A stretch of 64,000 nt of DNA from UBA1258 sp963643225 (lineage in GTDB: Bacteria; Bacillota; Clostridia; Lachnospirales; Lachnospiraceae): NCBI GenBank assembly GCA_963643225.1, contig CAVIIX010000004.1, positions 62,001 to 126,000 on the forward strand, read 5' to 3'. Position 1 is the stretch's first letter; every line of letters starts with the position of its first letter. A program made the translations under genes and the position numbers. The notes beneath the pieces were generated by a model. The model did not search any database. It was not told the DNA's origin and saw only the letters and a list, made by a program, of their open reading frames with translations. Below are positions 50,533 through 58,563 of the stretch, piece by piece.

Positions 50533-50799
50533 ATGATTTCTAAAGAAAAGAAGCAGGCTATCATCAAGGAATATGCAAGATCTGAAGGTGACACAGGTTC
50601 ACCCGAGGTTCAGGTAGCTGTACTTACCGCCAGAATTACGGAACTTACAGAGCACCTTAAGTCTAATCCTAAGGATAACCACTCTGCAAGAGGTATGTAC
50701 ATGATGATCGGTCAGAGACGTGGTTTACTTGACTACCTCAAGAAGACAGATATCGAAAGATATCGTGCTTTAATTGCTAAGCTTGGTCTTAGAAAGTAA
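50533..50799 (+). CDS. rpsO: 30S ribosomal protein S15
   Basis: 88 aa, the normal length. GDTGSPEVQVAVLTARI and KDNHSARGMYMMIGQRRGLL are the conserved 16S rRNA-binding segments. It binds the central domain of 16S rRNA early in assembly. AGGAGG lies 8-9 bases before the start. It is followed by a terminator and then pnp, the same order as in most bacteria. Confidence 0.98.
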   Translation: MISKEKKQAIIKEYARSEGDTGSPEVQVAVLTARITELTEHLKSNPKDNHSARGMYMMIGQRRGLLDYLKKTDIERYRALIAKLGLRK

Positions 50800-50809
50800 T
50801 GACAAATAT

Positions 50810-50836
50810 AAGGGTGGGTGTAAATCCACCCTTTTG
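50810..50836 (+). terminator. Terminator after rpsO
   Basis: AAGGGTGG (50810-50817) with CCACCCTT (50826-50833), then TTTG. Confidence 0.8.
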
Positions 50837-50895
50837 TCTTTCTTTTACGATTAAGGTTAAGCGCTTGTTAAGGCAAAAGCAGTAAATTAAGAACT

Positions 50896-50972
50896 GAGTA
50901 GAAGTGCACCCCGAGACCACTGAAGGATATTTGAACCTCAAGTGCCCTTTAGTAGTTTCGGTCCTTCTACTC
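50896..50972 (+). promoter_or_regulatory. Long hairpin in the pnp leader
   Basis: Outer stem GAGTAGAAG/CTTCTACTC (9 bp). Inner stem 50911-50926 with 50946-50961 pairs 15 of 16 bases, including two G-U pairs. The loop is 19 bases. It is not followed by a T-run and lies 30 bases before the ATG. It recalls the RNase III-processed leader stem through which PNPase autoregulates in enteric bacteria; the same use here is inferred. Confidence 0.65.
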
Positions 50973-51001
50973 CACCATCAAATTAAAAAGGAGAAAGAAA
51001 A

Positions 51002-53089
51002 ATGTTTGACACATTTACAATGGACCTTGCAGGTCGGACACTTCGCGTTGATATCAACCGCGTTGGTAAGCAGGCTAACGGCTGTGCATTCATGAAATAC
51101 GGTGATACAACCGTTCTTTCTACAGCTACAGCATCTGATGCTCCAAGAGACGGAGTAGATTTCTTCCCTCTTTCAGTTGAGTACGAAGAAAAATTATACG
51201 CAGTAGGAAAGATTCCAGGAGGCTTTAACAAGCGTGAGGGTAAGGCAAGCGAAAATGCCATCCTTACAAGCCGTGTTATTGACCGTCCTATGCGTCCCTT
51301 ATTCCCCAAGGATTACCGCAATGACGTTACACTTAACAACATGGTAATGTCTGTTGATCCAGAATGCCGTCCCGAGCTTGTTGCCATGCTTGGTTCAGCA
51401 ATCGCTACATGTATTTCGGATATTCCTTTTGACGGCCCCTGCGCTATGACACAGGTTGGCATGATTAACGGTGAATTCGTTATCAACCCTAACCAGGCAC
51501 AGTGGAAGGAAGGCGACCTTCAGATGACAGTCGCTTCCACAAAGCAAAAGGTTATCATGATTGAGGCAGGCGCCAAAATCGTTCCAGAAGCAAAGATTAT
51601 CGAGGCTATTTACATGGCTCATGAGGTTAACCAGAAGGTTATCGCCTTCATCGAAGAAATCGTTGCCAAGGTTGGTAAGCCCAAGCACTCTTATGAATCC
51701 TGCGCTATTCCGGAAGAATTATTTGCAGCCATGAAGGAAATCGTTCCTCCCGCTGAAATGGAGGTTGCAGTATTCACAGACGAAAAGCAGGTAAGAGAAG
51801 AAAACATTCGTGTTATCACAGAAAAGTTCAAGGAAGCCTTTGCTGAAAACGAAGAATGGCTTGCAGTACTTGGTGAAGCAGTTTACCAGTACGAAAAGAA
51901 GACGGTAAGAAAGATGATCTTAAAGGACCACAAGCGTCCCGACGGTCGTGAGATTACACAGATCAGACCTCTTGCAGCAGAGGTTGACATTATCCCCAGA
52001 GTTCACGGCTCTTCAATGTTTACCCGTGGACAGACACAGATCTGCGATGTATGTACTCTTGCTCCTCTTTCTGAGGTTCAGAAGGTTGACGGTCTTGATG
52101 AAAATGTTGTTTCAAAGAGATATATGCACCACTACAACTTCCCTGCATACTCTGTAGGAGAAACAAAGGTTTCAAGAGGTCCGGGACGCAGAGAAATCGG
52201 TCATGGTGCTTTGGCTGAAAGAGCACTTCTTCCGGTACTTCCTACAGAAGAAGAATTCCCTTACGCAATCAGATGCGTATCAGAAACCTTTGAATCAAAC
52301 GGTTCCACATCAATGGGTTCAACCTGTGCATCCTGTATGTCACTTATGGCTGCCGGCGTTCCCATTAAGGCAATGGTTGCAGGTATTTCCTGCGGTCTTG
52401 TTACAGGCGATACAGATGATGACTTTGTACTTCTTACAGATATTCAGGGTCTTGAAGACTTCTTCGGAGATATGGACTTCAAGGTAACAGGAACAACAGA
52501 GGGTATCACTGCTATTCAGATGGACATTAAGATTCACGGTCTTACAAGACCTATCGTTGAGGGCGCAATTGCAAGATGCCGTGAGGCAAGACTCTTCATC
52601 ATGGACAATTGCATGAAGCCAGCTATCTCAGAGCCCAGAGCAACTGTTAACGAATATGCTCCAAAGATCGTTTCTATCCAGATTGATCCTGATAAGATTG
52701 GCGATGTTGTCGGCCAGAAGGGTAAGACAATCAACGCCATTATCGATCAGACAGGAGTTAAGATCGATATCACTGATGACGGTATGGTTTCCGTATGCGG
52801 CACCGATACCGATATGATAAATAAAGCAATTGAACTCATTAAGACAATCGTTTCCGACTTTGAGGAAGGTCAGATTTACAAAGGAAAGGTTGTTTCCATT
52901 AAGGAGTTTGGCGCATTTATCGAATTCGCACCTGGAAAAGAAGGCATGGTTCACATTTCCAAGATTGCCAAGGAAAGAATTGAGCATGTAGAAGATGTTC
53001 TTACATTAGGAGACAAGGTTACAGTTAAGTGTCTTGGAAAAGACAAGATGGGACGTATAAGCTTCTCCATTAAGGACGCAGAACAGTAA
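51002..53089 (+). CDS. pnp: Polyribonucleotide nucleotidyltransferase (PNPase)
   Basis: 695 aa, the family length. Two RNase PH domains (first: FFPLSVEYEEKLYAVGKIPG; second: RGQTQICDVCTLAP, SCASCMSLMAAGVP), then a KH domain (DVVGQKGKTINAIIDQTG) and an S1 domain (GKVVSIKEFGAFIEFAPGKE). It degrades RNA 3' to 5' by phosphorolysis. The long leader hairpin suggests post-transcriptional control. A terminator follows. Confidence 0.98.
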   Translation: MFDTFTMDLAGRTLRVDINRVGKQANGCAFMKYGDTTVLSTATASDAPRDGVDFFPLSVEYEEKLYAVGKIPGGFNKREGKASENAILTSRVIDRPMRPLFPKDYRNDVTLNNMVMSVDPECRPELVAMLGSAIATCISDIPFDGPCAMTQVGMINGEFVINPNQAQWKEGDLQMTVASTKQKVIMIEAGAKIVPEAKIIEAIYMAHEVNQKVIAFIEEIVAKVGKPKHSYESCAIPEELFAAMKEIVPPAEMEVAVFTDEKQVREENIRVITEKFKEAFAENEEWLAVLGEAVYQYEKKTVRKMILKDHKRPDGREITQIRPLAAEVDIIPRVHGSSMFTRGQTQICDVCTLAPLSEVQKVDGLDENVVSKRYMHHYNFPAYSVGETKVSRGPGRREIGHGALAERALLPVLPTEEEFPYAIRCVSETFESNGSTSMGSTCASCMSLMAAGVPIKAMVAGISCGLVTGDTDDDFVLLTDIQGLEDFFGDMDFKVTGTTEGITAIQMDIKIHGLTRPIVEGAIARCREARLFIMDNCMKPAISEPRATVNEYAPKIVSIQIDPDKIGDVVGQKGKTINAIIDQTGVKIDITDDGMVSVCGTDTDMINKAIELIKTIVSDFEEGQIYKGKVVSIKEFGAFIEFAPGKEGMVHISKIAKERIEHVEDVLTLGDKVTVKCLGKDKMGRISFSIKDAEQ

Positions 53090-53098
53090 GATTTAGCG

Positions 53099-53136
53099 AA
53101 ATCGGCATTTGCGAAAGCGAATGCCGATTTTTTAAC
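53099..53136 (+). terminator. Terminator after pnp
   Basis: AAATCGGCATTTGC, loop GAAA, GCGAATGCCGATTT, ending in six T. Confidence 0.88.
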
Positions 53137-53140
53137 CTGC

Positions 53141-53252
53141 AGGAAATTATGTTGCAATTTCCTATAGGGTAAAAAGGCACGTAGTGCCACTGATGCGCAC
53201 TCGCGCGCAGGGTATATGTCGCTTTAGCGACCGCGCTCGGCGCAAGAGTTTC
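53141..53252. repeat. Palindromic intergenic repeat family B, single copy
   Basis: CTGCAGGAAATTATGTTGCAATTTCCTATAGG in two parts, AAAAAGGCACGTAGTGCCACTGATGCGCACTCGCG in two parts, then GTATATGTCGCTTTAGCGAC and GCGCTCGGCGC. It matches the layout at 27066-27200. It lies between the pnp terminator and lspA. Confidence 0.8.
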
Positions 53253-53301
53253 ATAATGGAATATGATATCAGATATTGAGTTTCGTTTTTAGGAGATTAA
53301 G

Positions 53302-53811
53302 ATGAAGAAGAAGGTAATTATTCCGGTTTATGCGGTGCTTGCGGCGCTTTTGGTGGTGCTTGACCAGGTGAGCAAAAGCCATATTGTGAAATATTTAAAG
53401 GGCAACGAAAACATTGTGTGGATAAAAAATGTTTTTGAACTTGAATATCTTGAAAATACCGGAGCGGCTTTTTCAAGCTTTTTGGGAAAGCGTGGATTTT
53501 TAATTACCCTTACATCAATTGTGCTGCTATTTTGCATTATTGAATTTATAAGGATTCCAAAGGGAAAAAGATTCACACCCTTAAGAATCGGTTTTTTACT
53601 TTTGATATCCGGTGCAATCGGTAATATGATAGACAGAATAAAACAGGGCTATGTTGTAGACTTTTTCTATTTTGTGCCTGTTAACTTTCCAAGATTTAAC
53701 GTGGCTGATATTTATGTAACGGTTTCTGTTGTGCTGCTTGCTTTGCTTGTTTTCTTTTATTATAAGGATGAAGAAACTGAGTTTTTATTCTCTTTTAAGA
53801 GGCATGAATAA
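53302..53811 (+). CDS. lspA: Lipoprotein signal peptidase (signal peptidase II)
   Basis: 169 aa with four membrane helices. Conserved boxes are DQVSKSHIVKYL, ENTGAAFS, GNMIDRIKQGYVVDFF and FNVADIYVTV; the two catalytic Asp residues are in the last two boxes. It cleaves prolipoproteins such as the iron-binding lipoprotein in this window. AGGAG precedes the start. Confidence 0.96.
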   Translation: MKKKVIIPVYAVLAALLVVLDQVSKSHIVKYLKGNENIVWIKNVFELEYLENTGAAFSSFLGKRGFLITLTSIVLLFCIIEFIRIPKGKRFTPLRIGFLLLISGAIGNMIDRIKQGYVVDFFYFVPVNFPRFNVADIYVTVSVVLLALLVFFYYKDEETEFLFSFKRHE

Positions 53812-53813
53812 TA

Positions 53814-53822
53814 TGATATAAT
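53814..53822 (+). promoter_or_regulatory. Possible extended -10 promoter for prfC
   Basis: TGATATAAT directly after lspA; only a weak -35 (TTTTAA) lies 18 bases upstream. The fragment AAGGCATGTAGTGTC just after it looks like a worn piece of the repeat palindrome GGCACGTAGTGCC. Confidence 0.4.
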
Positions 53823-53875
53823 AAGGCATGTAGTGTCTCTTTTATATTAGGTTTATAAACAAAGGATATATTTAA

Positions 53876-55468
53876 ATGGGTAATTTTGATAACGAAATAA
53901 ACAAAAGACGCACCTTTGCAATTATTTCTCACCCCGATGCAGGTAAGACGACTTTAACAGAAAAGTTTTTACTTTACGGAGGAGCGATAAATCTTGCAGG
54001 CTCGGTCAAGGGAAAGGCTACTGCAAGACATGCAGTTTCCGACTGGATGGAAATAGAAAAGGAAAGAGGTATTTCCGTTACTTCTTCCGTTATGCAGTTT
54101 AATTACGACGGATACTGTATCAACATTCTTGATACCCCCGGACATCAGGACTTCTCTGAAGATACGTATCGTACCTTAATGGCTGCAGACTCTGCAGTAA
54201 TGGTAATTGACGGCGCAAAGGGTGTTGAGCCTCAGACCCGTAAATTGTTTAAGGTATGTGCGATGCGCGGTATCCCGATTTTTACCTTTATTAATAAAAT
54301 GGACCGTGATTCAAAGGACACCTTTGAATTATTGGATGACGTGGAAACGGAATTAGGTATTGCCACCTGTCCTGTCAACTGGCCCATCGGTTCTGGTAAA
54401 GGCTTTAAGGGTGTATATGACAGAGCTTCTAAGTCAATTATTACCTTCTCTGACACTCAGAAGGGTACAAAGGAAGGTGTTTCAAGCACGGTTTCTTTGG
54501 CTGATAAAGAAACAGTACTTGCAGCAATCGGTGCAGAGGCTTTAGATAAATTAAACGAAGAAATAGAATTACTTGACGGCGCAAGCGCTGAATTTGATAT
54601 AGAGGCCGTAAGAAGCGGTAAGTTAACACCGGTTTTCTTTGGCTCGGCACTTACAAACTTTGGTGTTGAAATTTTCTTAAAGCACTTTTTGGAGATGACC
54701 ACAGCACCTCTTGCCAGAAAATCAGAGGATGGACTTATAGACCCAACAAGCGATGATTTTTCGGCATTTGTATTTAAGATTCAGGCCAACATGAATAAGG
54801 CTCACCGTGACAGAATTGCATTTATGCGCATATGCTCGGGTAAATTTGATGCAGAAAAAGAGGTTAAGCACGTGCAGGGCGGCAAGGTGATGCGTCTTTC
54901 ACAGCCTCAGCAGATTATGGCAGACGAGCGTAAGATTTTGTCGGAAGCCTACGCGGGAGACATTATCGGCGTGTTCGATCCGGGTATTTTCTCAATCGGG
55001 GATACGGTATGCGCGCCAAAGAAAAACATTAAATACGAAGGCATTCCGACCTTTGCTCCGGAGCATTTTGCAAGAGTGCGCCAGATTGACACCATGAAGC
55101 GCAAGCAGTTTATAAAGGGTGTATCTCAGATAGCTATGGAGGGTGCAATTCAGATATTCCAGGAGCTTAATTCCGGTATGGAAGAAATTATCGTGGGTGT
55201 AGTAGGCGTTTTACAGTTTGATGTTCTTAAATACAGACTTGAGAACGAATATAACGTTGAAATAAGACTTGAGCCCTTACCCTACGAGCATATACGCTGG
55301 ATTGAAAATAAGGACCTTGACGTAACGCGTCTTACCGGCACTTCAGACATGAAGAAGGTTACAGATTTAAAGGGCCGCCCTTTGCTTTTATTTGTAAATC
55401 CCTGGAGCATACAGATGACAATAGACAGAAACAAGGGTCTTGAGCTTTCGGAATTTGCAAGAAACTAA
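53876..55468 (+). CDS. prfC: Peptide chain release factor 3
   Basis: 530 aa translational GTPase. G1 is SHPDAGKTTL, G3 is DTPGHQDF, G4 is NKMD; EKERGISVTSSVMQF is the switch region. The length and lack of an EF-G domain IV identify RF3. It releases RF1/RF2 from the ribosome after termination. It stands between lspA and the Asp23-nusB operon. Confidence 0.95.
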   Translation: MGNFDNEINKRRTFAIISHPDAGKTTLTEKFLLYGGAINLAGSVKGKATARHAVSDWMEIEKERGISVTSSVMQFNYDGYCINILDTPGHQDFSEDTYRTLMAADSAVMVIDGAKGVEPQTRKLFKVCAMRGIPIFTFINKMDRDSKDTFELLDDVETELGIATCPVNWPIGSGKGFKGVYDRASKSIITFSDTQKGTKEGVSSTVSLADKETVLAAIGAEALDKLNEEIELLDGASAEFDIEAVRSGKLTPVFFGSALTNFGVEIFLKHFLEMTTAPLARKSEDGLIDPTSDDFSAFVFKIQANMNKAHRDRIAFMRICSGKFDAEKEVKHVQGGKVMRLSQPQQIMADERKILSEAYAGDIIGVFDPGIFSIGDTVCAPKKNIKYEGIPTFAPEHFARVRQIDTMKRKQFIKGVSQIAMEGAIQIFQELNSGMEEIIVGVVGVLQFDVLKYRLENEYNVEIRLEPLPYEHIRWIENKDLDVTRLTGTSDMKKVTDLKGRPLLLFVNPWSIQMTIDRNKGLELSEFARN

Positions 55469-55506
55469 CCACTAACTAACCACTAACACAATGGAGGTTT
55501 TCTATA

Positions 55507-55872
55507 ATGGATAATGAAATGATGGAATTAAACTGCGAAAGCAAAATCAAAATTGCCAACGACGTAGTCGGAAAGATTGCTGCGATTGCCGCTATGGAGG
55601 TTGACGGCGTTTCCGCAATGGGCAACAATATCACCACCGAAATTTTAGGAAAGGTGGGCGTTAAAAACCTTATGAAAAACGTAAGGGTTGAGATTATTGA
55701 CGGTGACGTACGCTTAGAACTTGCTATTACGGTAGATTACGGCAAGAATATCCCAGGTCTTAGCCAGCAGGTTCAGTTAAAGGTAAAAACAGCTGTTGAA
55801 AACATGACAGGTCTTACTGTAAGCGATGTAAATGTACGTATTGCAGGCATCAGTCTTGCACAGGAAGATTAG
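55507..55872 (+). CDS. Asp23/Gls24 family envelope stress response protein (YqhY-like)
   Basis: 121 aa. IANDVVGKIAAIAAMEVDGV and the VRLELAITVDYGKNIPGL region are typical of the Asp23 domain. It directly precedes nusB (8-base gap), as the yqhY gene does in Bacillus and Clostridia. YqhY-type proteins have been linked to fatty-acid metabolism control in Bacillus; the role here is inferred from position. GGAGG upstream. Confidence 0.9.
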   Translation: MDNEMMELNCESKIKIANDVVGKIAAIAAMEVDGVSAMGNNITTEILGKVGVKNLMKNVRVEIIDGDVRLELAITVDYGKNIPGLSQQVQLKVKTAVENMTGLTVSDVNVRIAGISLAQED

Positions 55873-55880
55873 AGGTAATT

Positions 55881-56288
55881 ATGAAGAGAAGAGAAATACG
55901 TGAGGTACTTTTTAAACTCTTATTCAGAGCAGAGTTTAACGAGGCTTCCGAAATGCCGGAACAGATGCAGCTTTTCTTTAACGTGGATTTTGACGAAAAG
56001 GAAGTTTCCGAAGAGGACAAGGCTTATATAATCAAAAGGGAAGCAGATATTTTGGAAAAGCTTCCTGAAATTGACAAACAGATTTCAAAAAAGGCTACAG
56101 GCTGGACTCTTGACAGATTCGGCAAGGTAGATCTTGCAATCATAAGACTTGCGGTTTATGAAATTCTGTTTGACGATTCGATTCCCGTAAGTGTTTCCAT
56201 CAACGAAGCAGTAGAGCTTGCCAAAAAATTCGGTAGAGAAGAATCCGGCGGCTTTGTAAACGGAGTGTTGGCTAAATTTGCGAAATAG
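55881..56288 (+). CDS. nusB: Transcription antitermination factor NusB
   Basis: 135 aa all-helical protein. RREIREVLFKLLFRAEF at the start and FVNGVLAKF at the end are signatures, with DLAIIRLAVYEIL in the middle. It binds boxA of rRNA operons together with S10. It overlaps the start of xseA by 11 bases. Confidence 0.95.
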   Translation: MKRREIREVLFKLLFRAEFNEASEMPEQMQLFFNVDFDEKEVSEEDKAYIIKREADILEKLPEIDKQISKKATGWTLDRFGKVDLAIIRLAVYEILFDDSIPVSVSINEAVELAKKFGREESGGFVNGVLAKFAK

Positions 56289-57474
56289 TGTTTATTCTGT
56301 TACACAGGTAAATAAATACATTAAGAATATGTTCCGGAGCGACTATATGCTTAATTCTCTTGAAATTAAAGGAGAAATAAGCAATTTAAAATACCATTCC
56401 TCGGGGCATATTTACTTTACCCTTAAGGATGAAGCAAGTGCCATTAAATGCGTCATGTTTTCTTCCTACACTTCATCATTAAAGTTTAAATTAACGGATG
56501 GAATGCTGGTGGTGTGTCAGGGTGCCGCTGACGTCTATGAACGGGACGGCTCCTATCAGATATACGTAAAGGCAATTAGGCAGGAAGGCCTTGGTAATTT
56601 ATTTGAAGAATACGAAAAATTAAAAGAAAAGCTTTTTAAACAGGGCATGTTTGATCCTATGTTTAAACGTCCCATTCCAAAGCACATAAAGACTTTAGGT
56701 GTTGTGACTGCTTCAACGGGAGCTGCGGTTAGAGATATTATCGATGTATCAAAACGCAGAAATCCAGGCATTTTGATTATTTTGTATCCTGCAATTGTTC
56801 AGGGTAGTGATGCACCTGAAAGCATTGTTAAAGGCATAAAGGAGCTTGAAGCATACGGCGTTGACACGATTATCGTAGGAAGAGGCGGCGGTTCCATTGA
56901 AGATTTGTGGGGCTTTAACGATGAGGGCGTAGCCCAGGCTATATTTGACTGCTCCGTACCGATTATTTCTGCGATAGGTCATGAAACAGACTTTACGATA
57001 GCAGATTTTGTAAGCGATCTTCGGGCTCCAACTCCTTCTGCTGCTGCAGAGCTTGCGGTTAGCGACGAGGCGCAATTCTTAAGAGAATTACAAGATAAAA
57101 GAAACCTTTTAAATAAAGATATAAGGTTTAAAATAAATGACTGTAAGCAGGAAATTTTCCATTTGGGACAAAGGCTTAATAACCTTAATCCAAAATTAAA
57201 GATATTAAAAAACAGGGAAAAACTTGAATACTTAAAAAATGACTGTATACGCACCATGAACGATAAGCTTTTAACTTACAAAAACCGTTTGTCACTGGAC
57301 GCAGGTGCGCTTCACGGACTGTCCCCCTTAACAAAATTATCAAGCGGATATTCCTACGTTGAAGGTAGTAACGGGAAAGCATTAAAGAGCATTAAAGACG
57401 TTAAGGTCAATGAAAAAATCAGAGTAAACGTTACTGACGGAAGTTTAATAGCAACTGTAGAGGACATTGAATAA
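56278..57474 (+). CDS. xseA: Exodeoxyribonuclease VII large subunit
   Basis: 398 aa. An OB-fold N-terminal domain (YSVTQVNKYIKNMF, EISNLKYHSSGHIYFTLKD) is followed by the catalytic domain (GVVTASTGAAVRDI, GRGGGSIEDLWGFN, ISAIGHETDFTI) and a coiled-coil. The start is probably the TTG at 56278 inside the nusB end, with GGAG 11-12 bases upstream; no in-frame ATG occurs before the conserved region. It degrades single-stranded DNA with XseB, whose gene overlaps its stop. Confidence 0.94.
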   Translation: MRNSVYSVTQVNKYIKNMFRSDYMLNSLEIKGEISNLKYHSSGHIYFTLKDEASAIKCVMFSSYTSSLKFKLTDGMLVVCQGAADVYERDGSYQIYVKAIRQEGLGNLFEEYEKLKEKLFKQGMFDPMFKRPIPKHIKTLGVVTASTGAAVRDIIDVSKRRNPGILIILYPAIVQGSDAPESIVKGIKELEAYGVDTIIVGRGGGSIEDLWGFNDEGVAQAIFDCSVPIISAIGHETDFTIADFVSDLRAPTPSAAAELAVSDEAQFLRELQDKRNLLNKDIRFKINDCKQEIFHLGQRLNNLNPKLKILKNREKLEYLKNDCIRTMNDKLLTYKNRLSLDAGALHGLSPLTKLSSGYSYVEGSNGKALKSIKDVKVNEKIRVNVTDGSLIATVEDIE

Positions 57475-57680
57475 TGGCTGAAAAAAAGAGTATTGAAGAA
57501 AATTTAACGGCACTTGAAGACACAATAAATGAACTTTCCAAGGAAGATGTAAGCTTAGAAAAGGCTTTTTCTTTATACGAAAGCGGCATGAAGCTTGTAA
57601 AAGAGGTGGAGAGTGAAATCGACACCGTTGAAAAGAAGGTTTTGGAAATAAGCGGAGGCGTAACACGTGAATTTCAATAA
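57474..57680 (+). CDS. xseB: Exodeoxyribonuclease VII small subunit
   Basis: 68 aa, helical hairpin. SIEENLTALEDTINELSK and SLEKAFSLYESGMKLVKEVE are the family core. Start overlaps the xseA stop by one base, and the end overlaps ispA by 14 bases, so translation is coupled. Confidence 0.93.
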   Translation: MAEKKSIEENLTALEDTINELSKEDVSLEKAFSLYESGMKLVKEVESEIDTVEKKVLEISGGVTREFQ

Positions 57681-58560
57681 AGAGCTTGATGAAAAGGTAA
57701 AAAAGGTAAACGACTTACTTGAAAGCGTTTTATCGGTAAATACAGGATTTTCCGAATATTTAATGGAGGCAATGCGGTATTCCGTTATGGGCACAGGCAA
57801 GAGACTTCGCCCGATTTTAATGGAGGAAACTGCCAAATTATTTGCAGGCGATGCACCGGAATTACCTTATTTTATGGCAGCAATCGAGCTTATTCATTCA
57901 TATTCCTTAGTACATGATGATATGCCCTGCATTGATAACGATGAATACAGACGAGGCAGAAAAACCACTCATGCGGTGTACGGAGAGACTACGGCGTTAC
58001 TTACAGGAGACGGGCTTTTAAATTATGCCTATGAAACAGCCACAATGGCCTTTAAGGATACGCATGACCCTGTAAAGACAGGAAGGGCTTTAAGAATACT
58101 TGCCAAAAAAGCCGGAATTTTCGGCATGGTGGGAGGTCAGGCTGTTGACGTAGACGTTGAAAAAACAGGCAGCGAACTTACAAAAGAAAAGCTTTTATAC
58201 ATTCATGAAAACAAAACGGGGGCTTTAATCGAGGCTTCCATGATGATAGGCGGTATTCTTTCAGAAGCAGAGGATTCAGACATTAAAAAGCTTGAAGAAG
58301 CAGCCTTGGCAATCGGAATTGCCTTCCAGATAAGAGACGATATTTTGGATGTTGTGGGCACCTTTGAAGAATTAGGTAAGCCCATCGGTTCAGATAAAGA
58401 AAATGAAAAGGAAACCTATGTCACCTTGTTTGGCTTTGAAAAGGCAAAAGAAGACGTAGAGAAATATTCGGAAAGAGCAATTAACATTTTAAATTCCTTT
58501 GATAAGAAAAATGAGTTCTTAATTTGTCTTGTAGAAAGCTTAATTTCAAGGAACAGGTAA
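57667..58560 (+). CDS. ispA: Polyprenyl (farnesyl/geranylgeranyl) diphosphate synthase
   Basis: 297 aa. First Asp-rich motif DDMPCIDND (insertion type of bacterial FPP synthases) and second DDILD, with GKRLRPIL. It condenses isopentenyl diphosphate with allylic diphosphates for undecaprenyl and other isoprenoids. The start is a GTG at 57667 inside xseB. It is followed by dxs, so two isoprenoid genes are side by side. Confidence 0.93.
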   Translation: MNFNKELDEKVKKVNDLLESVLSVNTGFSEYLMEAMRYSVMGTGKRLRPILMEETAKLFAGDAPELPYFMAAIELIHSYSLVHDDMPCIDNDEYRRGRKTTHAVYGETTALLTGDGLLNYAYETATMAFKDTHDPVKTGRALRILAKKAGIFGMVGGQAVDVDVEKTGSELTKEKLLYIHENKTGALIEASMMIGGILSEAEDSDIKKLEEAALAIGIAFQIRDDILDVVGTFEELGKPIGSDKENEKETYVTLFGFEKAKEDVEKYSERAINILNSFDKKNEFLICLVESLISRNR

Positions 58561-58563
58561 TTT

